39,106 bases of DNA from an uncultured Prevotella sp. (GTDB lineage: Bacteria; Bacteroidota; Bacteroidia; Bacteroidales; Bacteroidaceae). The notes under the pieces are model-generated. The model saw only the letters and a list, made by a program, of their open reading frames with translations, had not been told where the DNA came from and made no database searches. Positions 17,601 to 25,360 of this stretch are shown here, piece by piece (position 1 is the first letter of the stretch; the number at the start of each line of letters is the position of its first letter). The stretch is taken from NCBI GenBank assembly GCA_937907705.1, contig CALCVP010000088.1, positions 1 to 39,106 on the forward strand, read 5' to 3'. The position numbers and the translations under genes were made by a program.

Positions 17601-19116
17601 TCTAACAGGTAAGGTCATTGCTAACGGAAATTTGCACATCAAGCCTACAAATGTTACCTATGCATTAAAGAACGATACAGTTACATTGATACCTGATTAT
17701 ATTATCTTTAACCAAGATAGCATCTATGACCGCAATGGCAATATTGGCATACTAAACGGAACTTTACATCATGAGCATTTAACTCATCTGACATACAATC
17801 TGGATATCAACGCACAGAATTTGCTATGCTATGATACCCATGGATATGGTGACGAAGTGTTCTATGGAACAGCTTTTGGAACAGGTCATTGCTCTATAAA
17901 AGGTGGCAACGGAAAAATCGATATGGATATTGACATTACGCCAGAGAAGAATTCTTTTATAGAATATAATGCATCATCACCAGAATCCATCAACAGCCAA
18001 AACTTCATAACATGGAATGATAAAGCAAAAGACAGTCAGCTTCAGTCTGGAACGGACAGCCTTTCTACAACCAATGCAGAAAATTCTTTCATGGCCAATA
18101 TACCGTCAGATTTTCATATTAACTTTATTGTCAATACAACACATGATGCAACCCTTCGCGTACTCATGGATAGAAACACTGGAGATTACATAGCTTTACA
18201 TGGACATGGAGTTTTAAGAGCCTCCTATTTCAATAAGGGAGCATTTGATATGTTCGGCAATTATCAAATAGAAGATGGCATATATAAATTGACCATACAA
18301 AATATTATAAAGAAAACATTCTTGTTCCAGCAAGGAGGATCCATTGTCTTTGGAGGCGACCCTTATAATGCTGCGCTAAACTTAAAAGCACTTTACACTA
18401 TAAATGGTGTGCCACTTGCAGACTTGCAAATAGGCAATAGCTTTTCATCGAACAATGTACGTGTAGACTGTTTGATGAATATCAAAGGTACGCCACAATC
18501 ACCACATGTTGATTTCGATATAGATATGCCAACAGTAAATAATGATGCCAAGCAAATGATAAGAACCATTATTAACAGCGAGGAGGAAATGAACCAACAG
18601 GTGGTGTATTTATTAGGCGTTGGCAGATTTTATGTTGAAAACAAGAATAATGCATCTTCACAAGAAGAGCAGCAAGACCAGACCAGCTTAGCCATGCAAA
18701 GTCTGCTCAGCGGCACTATAAGCCAGCAAATAAACAATTTGTTAGGAAATATTATAAAGAATAACAACTGGACATTAGGAGCGAATATAAGTACAGGAAC
18801 AGAGGGATTTAACAATGCTGAATATGAGGGTATTTTGACAGGACATCTGCTCAATAACAGATTGCTCATCAATGGACAATTCGGGTATAGGGACAACAAC
18901 AATGCTTCTACATCATTTATCGGCGACTTTGATATCAGCTATCAGCTGCTTCCAAATGGAAATATTTCTTTAAAAGTCTATAATCAGACAAATGATCGAT
19001 ATTTTACAAAATCATCTTTAAATACTCAAGGAATAGGTATAAATTTAAAGAAAGAGTTTAATTCATTTATGGATATCTTCCGCTTTAGACGTAAGAAACT
19101 TTTTATGAATAAATGA
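14695..19116 (+). CDS. tamB: TamB-like translocation and assembly module protein
   Basis: TamB/AsmA-like proteins are anchored in the inner membrane and span the periplasm as a long beta-groove. They are tied to outer-membrane protein assembly and phospholipid transport. This one is 1473 aa. A single membrane anchor lies at about residues 21-42 (IFTTMVIAYLLVVTLVHIPF). Roughly 1,000 residues of repetitive beta-rich sequence follow, with many alternating polar/hydrophobic strands. The conserved TamB C-terminal domain (DUF490) covers about residues 1080-1440 and includes FLFQQGGSIVFGGDPYNAALNLKALYTING and, near the end, NNRLLINGQFGYRDNN. The partner TamA/Omp85 barrel is not in the window. It has its own promoter and ends at a bidirectional terminator shared with the convergent M49 gene. 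Confidence 0.92.
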   Translation: MCIKYKYYSALKHLKHIFSSIFTTMVIAYLLVVTLVHIPFIQNLLAREVSTLVGEKLGTRVLIGRVDIGFLNRLVADDVMIYDKSNKAMIKAARMAVKIDALTLLKDATVKINSAQSFGFVGNFYKRNSAAQANYQFLLDSLASKDKSKKAQTKLIINSFIIRHGALNYDRFDIPHTSSKFNLNHLHIKDLSSHIIFSYFSGKYFSAEVKRMEFKESCGFELKKLKFNLKANKDGATLHNFYLELPSTQLVSKYIHLRYKYANGTIDMPSLSYDGAILPSQISFSDFLSFMPSLRNADMKLNISLSFDGTRDMINIHRLHVSTTNHAFYLNSDITANITRQLTAKAKIQKLHINTDEMTNTLSKSFHLNIPKEVKEIGTIDYMGQLKLSKKDISVLGNLASTLGNIKFDFQKKDNHLSLNLQSKNLKTKNILPNLKIDNIAGLSLVAKSTLDNKKINNAYIDATIKQITYNNHGYNNIKLSTTYSNDLLKGNAILNDLNCYANVSGQLYINKARKKADITASVRNVDLDKLHISNKWAGSKFSFNIHTDFDYQSMNNYTATASIDNFAMNSSAYNYQLEKIDIFADTRNLNITSDFGHIYLKGKYDIASILPSIKNAIHSKLPSLCPHEEKLYNNFVIDMNINESDWLRHLFKVPLTLNAPLRFIANVDDIKKQLYINASISDFNYDGTDYKNAILVANTLNDTLSADCSVRKVLNNKKDLDLHLSATAANNKLIALLKWRDNQSKSFEGSICSSTQFVKTDNGSIAVATEINPSDIYINDTIWNIKPSSILYENGNLTFNHFSIEHDKQHIRIGGKATKSLSDSITVDLQDIDVNYVLNLVDFHSVDFAGKATGKAHIKSVFYNPDAYAILRVNDFRFESGKMGTLYANVNWNKKEKQIDIAAKTKDEEKETIINGYVSPSRNYIDLAFNANNTNLEFLEGFCGSFMDNVDAQVDGNLRLNGPLNNINLTGKVIANGNLHIKPTNVTYALKNDTVTLIPDYIIFNQDSIYDRNGNIGILNGTLHHEHLTHLTYNLDINAQNLLCYDTHGYGDEVFYGTAFGTGHCSIKGGNGKIDMDIDITPEKNSFIEYNASSPESINSQNFITWNDKAKDSQLQSGTDSLSTTNAENSFMANIPSDFHINFIVNTTHDATLRVLMDRNTGDYIALHGHGVLRASYFNKGAFDMFGNYQIEDGIYKLTIQNIIKKTFLFQQGGSIVFGGDPYNAALNLKALYTINGVPLADLQIGNSFSSNNVRVDCLMNIKGTPQSPHVDFDIDMPTVNNDAKQMIRTIINSEEEMNQQVVYLLGVGRFYVENKNNASSQEEQQDQTSLAMQSLLSGTISQQINNLLGNIIKNNNWTLGANISTGTEGFNNAEYEGILTGHLLNNRLLINGQFGYRDNNNASTSFIGDFDISYQLLPNGNISLKVYNQTNDRYFTKSSLNTQGIGINLKKEFNSFMDIFRFRRKKLFMNK

Positions 19117-19248
19117 TAAACTGTTTGACAAATGGATAAGTGCGTAATTTATACTGCGTCAAGATTTATATTCCCCTTTCCTATGGCTCAGTAGAACAAC
19201 ACTGTTTTTTATCGTATTGGACCAACTGAGGAGTCGTGGTGATTACAA

Positions 19249-19271
19249 AGCTACACAACAAATGTGTAGCT
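19249..19271 (+). other. Short perfect hairpin downstream of tamB
   Basis: AGCTACACA (19249-19257) and TGTGTAGCT (19263-19271) pair around a 5-base loop. No T-run follows. It lies just before the stronger bidirectional terminator and may stabilise the tamB 3' end. Confidence 0.5.
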
Positions 19272-19299
19272 GCATATAAATGCAAAAGACATATCAAAT

Positions 19300-19354
19300 A
19301 TCCATATACAAAAATAAAGGCTCTTTTTAAGAGCCTTTATTTTTGTATATGGAT
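19300..19354. terminator. Bidirectional terminator between tamB and the M49 peptidase gene
   Basis: Two perfect 26-bp arms (19300-19325 and 19329-19354) are separated by a 3-base loop. The central part is GGCTCTT/AAGAGCC, flanked by A-rich and T-rich stretches that give a U-run on either strand. It sits between convergent genes. Confidence 0.95.
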
Positions 19355-19368
19355 TATATAGTAAGAAT

Positions 19369-21324
19369 CTATATTGAATATTCTTTACTATATCTCAACA
19401 TCTGATTATCATATGTTTCAGAATAATCTACGCGAATATCTTTTATCTGATGCTGGTTATCATATATAGGTACCAACATAGGATTAATAAACCCTTTATA
19501 GGGCGGAATATGAAGTTTCTTGTATCTTTCACATATCTCCTCGTGCAATATAGGATCTACTTTTACTGCATACGTTTCAACCAAGTTGCGAGCAGCATTA
19601 AAATCGCCTTCACTTTTAATTCGTTGTATTTCTGATAGCAATTTTGCGAAAAGAACTCTTAACTTCTCATAAGAATTAACCCGCACATAGGTTTTATTAT
19701 CTATACGAACCAATTCTATAATCTTTTCTGCTTTTCCCATGTCATAGCACCACCTTGAAATTAAAGCTCTATTGCGCATATGAGCTTCTTCTATTTGATG
19801 TCCCTTCTCTATTCGTGCCAACTGCGTTAGCAATCCATTCATTATATATGAATAGTAAGTAGCTTTATAGGCTTCTGTATTAGGAAATAGTCCTAAATCA
19901 ACAAGTTTCCGATCAGCAGCATAATACAAGCCGAAAAGATCTGCCCTTGCTTCTTCTATCGTATTGCCATAGGCTTTCAATGAATCCACATCAACCCCTG
20001 GGAGCATTTGTCCACTTCCGTGTCCCAGACACTCATGTAAATCAGTATGTATTGCATCACCTAAATCGCCATAAGCCTTTATACTTTCACGAGTAGCATC
20101 GTCTATAACAAATTCTTCTGCAAACTTGTTGCCTTTAGCAGCCTCATTGTAAGCATATATAATATTACTGATAGTAACACTCTTACTACCATACTGGGCA
20201 CGAATCCAATCAGCATTAGGCAAGTTAATTCCAATAGCTGTAGACGGATATTCTGCACCTCCAAGCATCGCCGCACAAATAACATGGGCAGAGACACCTT
20301 TTACTTTCTTTTTCTTAAACCTATCATCTATAGGCGAATGATCTTCGAACCATTGAGCATTGTTGCTGATTAGTTTTGTTCGTTTTGTTGCGATTTCATC
20401 TATATATTCAACCAATCCTTCCCATGTTCCTCTCATACCTAAAGGATCGTCATAAACTTCAATAAAACCATTGATAAAATCAACCTTAGAATCTCTATCC
20501 TCTAACCATTTTATGCAATAGGTATTAAAGTCGCGTAAATTTCCTGATTTGTAATAATCTATAAGTTTCTGTATTACATCCTTTTGTACATCATTTTCTG
20601 TTGCAGACAATGCTTTCTCAAGCCAAAAGACAATTTTCCGAATATAAAATCCATACTTGCCATTGATGTACCAAACGTCTTCTTTTACACCATCGGGTGT
20701 CTTTCTAAGTGTAGAATTAAGTCCATAAGACAAAGGCTCTTTATCATGTACATTTTTAATATCTGCATAATATTTTTCTACCTCATCTTGTGTAACCCCC
20801 TCATAGAAATTGCACGCTGAAGTTAGAATTAAATCTTCTCCCTCTTTTTTATTCACCTTTACTGGCAATACAGAACTATCAAAAATAATAGGCTCTAATA
20901 TTTTACACAAATCATCTGCTGTTTGTCCACCGGTCAGGGGCAAGAAGATTTCATCTATAGACTTTACACAATGTTTAAAGAACTCTGCTGAAAAGCCTGG
21001 TTCTATTTTGTATTCACCATAATGGTGGTAAATACCATTGGAAAACCATATACGCTTTAAATATACTTCAAAAGCCTTGAAGTCTTGAGATTGTCTATCA
21101 CCTTCATAACGTAAATATACAGTTTCTAATGTCTGTCTAATTAGAAAATTGTATCGGCCAAACTGGTCAAAAGTTATATCTCTTCCCCACAGAGCAGCTT
21201 TAGATAAATAATATATCAATTTCTTTTGCTTCAAATTGAGATTATCAAAACCATCAAGTCTGTATCTCAACATCTGAATATCTTCAAACTTCTCATCAGT
21301 AAAGTTGAAATCTTTATTCTGCAT
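19369..21324 (-). CDS. Dipeptidyl peptidase III (M49 family)
   Basis: DPP III is a zinc peptidase that removes dipeptides from the N-terminus of short peptides. The zinc motif HEXXGH appears as His430-Glu431-Cys-Leu-Gly-His435. The second glutamate motif EEARAD starts at residue 457, equivalent to EECRAE of the human enzyme, and supplies the third ligand (probably Glu458). No signal peptide is present from this start, so it is probably cytosolic. The frame is open to an ATG at 21369, but that would overlap the upstream AraC gene by 38 bases. The ATG at 21324 begins MQNKDFNFTDEKF and lies 7 bases after the AraC stop, so I prefer it (651 aa). The two genes form an operon, which suggests that the regulator controls the peptidase or shares its physiology. 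Confidence 0.93.
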   Translation of the reverse strand: MQNKDFNFTDEKFEDIQMLRYRLDGFDNLNLKQKKLIYYLSKAALWGRDITFDQFGRYNFLIRQTLETVYLRYEGDRQSQDFKAFEVYLKRIWFSNGIYHHYGEYKIEPGFSAEFFKHCVKSIDEIFLPLTGGQTADDLCKILEPIIFDSSVLPVKVNKKEGEDLILTSACNFYEGVTQDEVEKYYADIKNVHDKEPLSYGLNSTLRKTPDGVKEDVWYINGKYGFYIRKIVFWLEKALSATENDVQKDVIQKLIDYYKSGNLRDFNTYCIKWLEDRDSKVDFINGFIEVYDDPLGMRGTWEGLVEYIDEIATKRTKLISNNAQWFEDHSPIDDRFKKKKVKGVSAHVICAAMLGGAEYPSTAIGINLPNADWIRAQYGSKSVTISNIIYAYNEAAKGNKFAEEFVIDDATRESIKAYGDLGDAIHTDLHECLGHGSGQMLPGVDVDSLKAYGNTIEEARADLFGLYYAADRKLVDLGLFPNTEAYKATYYSYIMNGLLTQLARIEKGHQIEEAHMRNRALISRWCYDMGKAEKIIELVRIDNKTYVRVNSYEKLRVLFAKLLSEIQRIKSEGDFNAARNLVETYAVKVDPILHEEICERYKKLHIPPYKGFINPMLVPIYDNQHQIKDIRVDYSETYDNQMLRYSKEYSI

Positions 21325-21331
21325 AAACGAG

Positions 21332-21781
21332 TTAATCTTCGTGAGGAATATCTTCTTTTGGAATAACACCTAATATCGTATCTATTTTATATTTACGAGG
21401 AGTAATTCCTGTAAATTTATAAAAAGCGGCATAAAAAGACTGTCGGTTAGAAAATCCTACCATATCGCTAATTTCTTCCATACGCAAATCGCCATATTGT
21501 CTGTCTCCCAAAAGAGATTTTGCATACTCTATACGGTACTTATTCACCAATGAAGTATAGTTCATGTCAAAGCAGACATTGACTACCGCTGATATGTAAC
21601 GCGTATTAGTGTTCAAATCTTCAGCCAACCGCTTTGCTGAATAAGTTTTATCTCTATACTTCTTCTTTCTATAAATGACATTAAGAATCTTTTCTTTCAA
21701 TTCTTTCATCATTTTTTCACTTACAAGCGTGCGATAAGCAGCATCTTTCTTGTTGTTGAAATTAATATTATACTTAGCCAT
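21332..21781 (-). CDS. Small AraC-type helix-turn-helix regulator
   Basis: The 149-aa protein consists almost entirely of an AraC-type DNA-binding domain of two helix-turn-helix units, at about residues 35-135. The first is around YSAKRLAEDLNTNTRYISAVVN, the second around MEEISDMVGFSNRQSFYAAF. It ends with FTGITPRKYK, matching the AraC C-terminal FxxxxGxTPxxYR motif. There is no ligand-binding or receiver domain; the first 30 residues are short and basic. It would therefore act either constitutively or through a partner. The DPP III gene follows 7 bases after its stop. The likely target is its own promoter, but that is inference. Confidence 0.88.
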   Translation of the reverse strand: MAKYNINFNNKKDAAYRTLVSEKMMKELKEKILNVIYRKKKYRDKTYSAKRLAEDLNTNTRYISAVVNVCFDMNYTSLVNKYRIEYAKSLLGDRQYGDLRMEEISDMVGFSNRQSFYAAFYKFTGITPRKYKIDTILGVIPKEDIPHED

Positions 21782-21809
21782 ACCTATTTATATTTATCTT
21801 TTTACGGTG

Positions 21810-21817
21810 CAAATATA
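21810..21817 (-). promoter_or_regulatory. Bacteroidetes -7 box of the AraC-DPP III operon
   Basis: The plus strand reads CAAATATA, so the minus strand has TATATTTG. It lies about 29 bases before the ATG at 21781. The -33 region is not a clear match. Confidence 0.6.
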
Positions 21818-22080
21818 CTGTTTTTTTTGAAATCAATGATGCGAAGAGTTTTTTTTTAATAAAAAAATCATTAAAAAATTATGATGATAAATACAGCTCC
21901 GAAAAATATGTATTTATTTAGGAAAAATACAACAATATTATGTTAACTAAATGTTTACGCTTTTCGTTTTTTCACCAAGATAACTTCAAATAGCGTTTCC
22001 GTCAATAAATGGGCAATAGTTTCTTTCTGCTGAAACAGAAAAGCCTATCTAAAATCAATAATAAATCTTCAAAAAACAGC

Positions 22081-22118
22081 AAGAGGAATATGCTCATTTC
22101 CAATGCCATATTCCTCTT
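22081..22118 (-). terminator. Terminator of the lysS-gpsA-pgi-HAD operon
   Basis: AAGAGGAATATG (22081-22092) and CATATTCCTCTT (22107-22118) form a perfect 12-bp stem. Read on the minus strand it is followed, after a few bases, by TTTTTT. Confidence 0.85.
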
Positions 22119-22139
22119 ACAGACATAAGTCATTACATT

Positions 22140-22880
22140 TCATTCTGCATGCAAGGTATAATGCAAAGGTATCTTCTCCCATTCATCTTTAAATGCTTCC
22201 ATAGTTGGAAAAATGAGGTTTGCTCCTTCTTCTTGCAACAAGGCATCAGCTAATGGCCCTGTATTTACTGCAACCGTAAATACCTTGGCACCTACTGCTG
22301 CTCTAATTCCTAAAGGGGCATTTTCAACCACTATACCTTCATAAGGGGGTATACCAACTTTCTGCAAGCCAAGTAAATAAGGTTCAGGATTAGGCTTTCC
22401 ATTTTTTACATCAAAACTGGATACGATAAGATTTGGATGTATCAGACCTTTAAAATCCAAGCAAAGCTTCTCTAACAAACTTTTCTGTCCACTTCCTGTT
22501 ACTACAACAATCTTCAATCCACATGCCTTTATTTTCTCCATCAATGCATGCACACCTCGCATTATCGGAGCAGGACTACATTGCTTAAAGCAATGAGATT
22601 TCTGCTCATACATTCTGCTGGCTTCTTCATCGGAAGCCTCTCTGCCCCATTGCTTTTTTGTCAATAATTTTATGGTTTCCACTCCTCTCATACCTTCATA
22701 AAAATATGCTTCTTCTGGTGTCATTTTCAAATTGAACGTCGCCATTGATTGATGCCAGCTTACGGCATGATTAGGCATACTATCATACAGCACACCATCC
22801 ATATCAAAAAGAACGGCTTTGGGACAAAAAGTCTCAAAGCCATTACTTTTTAAGTATCGTCGTACTTCTTTTTCAAACAT
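22140..22880 (-). CDS. HAD family phosphatase (beta-phosphoglucomutase-like)
   Basis: The 246-aa protein is a haloacid dehalogenase superfamily hydrolase with a helical cap between motifs I and II. Motif I is FDMDGVLYDS, with Asp26 as nucleophile and Asp28 as acid/base. Motif II is VVTGSGQ, motif III lysine is in NGKPNPEPY, and motif IV is VVENAPLG, where the usual ED pair reads EN. The layout fits small-sugar-phosphate phosphatases or beta-phosphoglucomutase relatives; the substrate cannot be read from sequence. It starts 7 bases after the pgi stop, which suggests a sugar-phosphate role. It is the last gene of its operon and is followed by a terminator. Confidence 0.88.
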   Translation of the reverse strand: MFEKEVRRYLKSNGFETFCPKAVLFDMDGVLYDSMPNHAVSWHQSMATFNLKMTPEEAYFYEGMRGVETIKLLTKKQWGREASDEEASRMYEQKSHCFKQCSPAPIMRGVHALMEKIKACGLKIVVVTGSGQKSLLEKLCLDFKGLIHPNLIVSSFDVKNGKPNPEPYLLGLQKVGIPPYEGIVVENAPLGIRAAVGAKVFTVAVNTGPLADALLQEEGANLIFPTMEAFKDEWEKIPLHYTLHAE

Positions 22881-22887
22881 ATAGAAA

Positions 22888-24249
22888 TTACTTTTCTTCT
22901 GCCAAACGAGCCTTTATAGCCTTACTTTCTGCTTCATAGCCTGGCTTATTAAGCAGTGCAAACATATTCTTTTTATAAGCTTCCACACCTGGCTGATTAA
23001 ATGGATTTACCTGTAAAAGCAAGCCACTAATGCCACAAGCTTTTTCAAAGAAATAGATAAGTTGACCAATATAATATTCATTTAATGTAGGTACCGCAAT
23101 ATGAATATTAGGCACACCGCCATCAACATGTGCTAAACGTGTACCTAATTCTGCCATTTTGTTCACCTCATCGATACGTTTTCCTGCCAAGAAATTCAAA
23201 CCATCCAAATTTTCATCATCATGTGGGAACAGCAATTTCTTGTTAGGTTCTTCCACGCTAATAACAGTTTCATAAATAGAGCGCTCACCTTGCTGTATCC
23301 ACTGCCCCATAGAATGTAAATCTGTGGTAAAATCACATGATGCAGGAAATATACCCTTGCCGTCTTTTCCTTCACTTTCGCCATAAAGTTGCTTCCACCA
23401 CTCACTAAAATAATGCAATTTAGGCTGGAAGTTAACCATAATTTCTATTTTTTTATTTTGCTGACTATACAAGCCATTACGTACAGCTGCATAGATAGCG
23501 GCTGGGTTCTCTTCAAAAGCTACATCCTTACCACAAGCTTTTTCCATTTCTACCGCACCTGCAACAAGCTGTTTAATATCAAAGCCTGCACAAGCGATAG
23601 GAAGCAAGCCTACTGGAGTAAGCACAGAAAAACGTCCGCCTACATTATCAGGAATGACAAATGTAGTATATCCCTCTTTATCTGCAGCAGCTCTTGCAGC
23701 ACCTTTATGTGCATCTGTTACAGCTACAATTACCTTCTTAGCTTCTTCCTTTCCTCTCTGATCTTCGCATTGTTTCTTCAGCAAGCGGAAAGTAAGTGCA
23801 GTTTCTGTAGTTGTACCAGATTTTGATATATTGATAACGCCGAACTTTTTATCTTTTAAATAGGCTGTAAGTTCAGAAAGATAATCCTCACTGATATTAT
23901 TACCGGCAAAAAGAATTATAGGATTTTTCTTGTCATTTACCAACCAAGCGAAAGAGTTGCTTAATGCCTCTATTACTGCGCGTGCGCCTAAATAGCTGCC
24001 ACCGATACCAGCTACTACTATGGCTTCACAGTTTTCTCTCAACACGCGTGCACAATCATCTATTTTTGCTATAAATTCAGCAGAGATAGACGAAGGCAAA
24101 TGAAGCCAGCCTAAAAAATCATTTCCTGCACAAGTTCCATTTTCAAGAGCTTCTTGCGCAACTTTTACAGCAGGTTCATACGCTTTTACAGCACCTTCAT
24201 TTAAGAATTGTGCAGCTTTGGTAACGTCTAAAACGATATTTTTCATCAT
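22888..24249 (-). CDS. pgi: Glucose-6-phosphate isomerase
   Basis: This enzyme interconverts glucose-6-phosphate and fructose-6-phosphate in the cytosol. At 453 aa it is the short bacterial form. Sugar-phosphate-binding motifs include GIGGSYLGARA and NISKSGTTTETA. The family signatures are visible as DNVGGRFSVLTPVGLLP and, near the C-terminus, GLLLQVNPFNQPGVEAYK. Two ATGs are adjacent at the start (24249 and 24246); either may be used. It lies 17 bases after gpsA and 7 before the HAD gene on the same strand, so it is part of the lysS-gpsA-pgi-HAD operon. Confidence 0.97.
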   Translation of the reverse strand: MMKNIVLDVTKAAQFLNEGAVKAYEPAVKVAQEALENGTCAGNDFLGWLHLPSSISAEFIAKIDDCARVLRENCEAIVVAGIGGSYLGARAVIEALSNSFAWLVNDKKNPIILFAGNNISEDYLSELTAYLKDKKFGVINISKSGTTTETALTFRLLKKQCEDQRGKEEAKKVIVAVTDAHKGAARAAADKEGYTTFVIPDNVGGRFSVLTPVGLLPIACAGFDIKQLVAGAVEMEKACGKDVAFEENPAAIYAAVRNGLYSQQNKKIEIMVNFQPKLHYFSEWWKQLYGESEGKDGKGIFPASCDFTTDLHSMGQWIQQGERSIYETVISVEEPNKKLLFPHDDENLDGLNFLAGKRIDEVNKMAELGTRLAHVDGGVPNIHIAVPTLNEYYIGQLIYFFEKACGISGLLLQVNPFNQPGVEAYKKNMFALLNKPGYEAESKAIKARLAEEK

Positions 24250-24266
24250 CTTTGATTTTTATGATT

Positions 24267-25262
24267 CTATCTAAAAGAATCGGTTAAAAGTTTAATTTCA
24301 ATTTGAGGAGATATTCGTTCGTATAAAATATTGTATACAGCATCAAGTATTGGCATATTTACATGACAGTGGCGATTAATTTCTTTCATACATTTTGTTC
24401 CAAAAAAACCTTCTGCTATCATTTCCATTTCTATCTGTGCACTTTTCACACTATAGCCCTTGCCTATCATAGTACCGAATGTACGGTTACGCGAAAAATT
24501 AGAATAGCCTGTTACCAACAAATCGCCAAGATACACTGAATCTGTTATATTTCTATCCAACGGATAAACAGATTTTAAGAAACGAGCCATTTCTTGTACT
24601 GCATTAGACATAAGGACTGACTGAAAGTTATCACCATATTTTAGGCCACTACAAATACCAGCAGCTATAGCATACACATTCTTCAGCACCGAAGAGTATT
24701 CTATTCCTACTACATCTGTACTGACTTTTGTCTTAATATATTCACTTGACAATATCTCTGCGAAAGAAGATGCTTTCTCTCTATCGCTGCATCCCACTGT
24801 CAAGTAAGATAAGCGTTCTAATGCCACTTCCTCTGCATGCGAAGGTCCACCTAAGCATGCTAAATTTTCGTAAGGCACATCATATACTTGATGAAAATAT
24901 TCAGAGCAAACCAAATTTTCATCTGGTACAATACCTTTTATGGCTGTAATAATAAATTTATCGCGAATACGCGTTTTCAGCTTTTTCAGATGATTTTTCA
25001 AATAAGGCGAAGGTGTAACAAAAACAAGCGTATCATAATCACGCACTATTCTATTGATATCACTTGAGAAATCAAGTTCGTCAATATTGAATCTCACACT
25101 CATCAGGTAAGCTGGATTATGTCCTAATCGCTTAAAATCTTCAATACGATCATCTCGGCGCATATACCATCCTAACAGATGGGTATGTCCAACAACAATT
25201 TTGGCAATAGCCGTAGCCCAACTGCCACCACCTATAATCGCTATTCTACCGCAATCGTACAT
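24267..25262 (-). CDS. gpsA: NAD(P)-dependent glycerol-3-phosphate dehydrogenase
   Basis: GpsA reduces dihydroxyacetone phosphate to sn-glycerol-3-phosphate for phospholipid synthesis. The protein is 331 aa, the normal length. The N-terminal Rossmann fold has the dinucleotide motif IAIIGGGSWATAIA at about residues 7-20. TAIKGI, LGGPSHAEEVA and the conserved lysine in SSVLKNVYAIAAG (substrate binding) follow. The C-terminal helical domain is complete. It lies downstream of lysS with a 98-bp gap containing a hairpin, and pgi follows 17 bases later. Confidence 0.96.
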   Translation of the reverse strand: MYDCGRIAIIGGGSWATAIAKIVVGHTHLLGWYMRRDDRIEDFKRLGHNPAYLMSVRFNIDELDFSSDINRIVRDYDTLVFVTPSPYLKNHLKKLKTRIRDKFIITAIKGIVPDENLVCSEYFHQVYDVPYENLACLGGPSHAEEVALERLSYLTVGCSDREKASSFAEILSSEYIKTKVSTDVVGIEYSSVLKNVYAIAAGICSGLKYGDNFQSVLMSNAVQEMARFLKSVYPLDRNITDSVYLGDLLVTGYSNFSRNRTFGTMIGKGYSVKSAQIEMEMIAEGFFGTKCMKEINRHCHVNMPILDAVYNILYERISPQIEIKLLTDSFR

Positions 25263-25312
25263 TTCTTTTTCAATTATTAATTGATATTTTGGCTAATGCC
25301 TTTAAGTATAAC

Positions 25313-25342
25313 ACATGGTAGCTTTTTGTGAAGCTACCATGT
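25313..25342 (-). other. 12-bp perfect hairpin between lysS and gpsA
   Basis: ACATGGTAGCTT (25313-25324) and AAGCTACCATGT (25331-25342) pair around a 6-base loop. Read in the direction of the operon it is followed by GTTATACTT rather than a U-run. It may cause partial termination or processing between lysS and gpsA, lowering expression of the distal genes. Confidence 0.6.
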
Positions 25343-25360
25343 TATTATATTTTGTTTATA

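Larger units (their letters stand above)
21782..22139. other. AT-rich intergenic region upstream of the AraC-DPP III operon
   Basis: This 358-bp stretch holds the AraC -7 box at 21810-21817 (minus), long A and T runs at about 21821-21890, and the terminator of the HAD gene at 22081-22118. I see no gene or clear operator. Confidence 0.7.
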
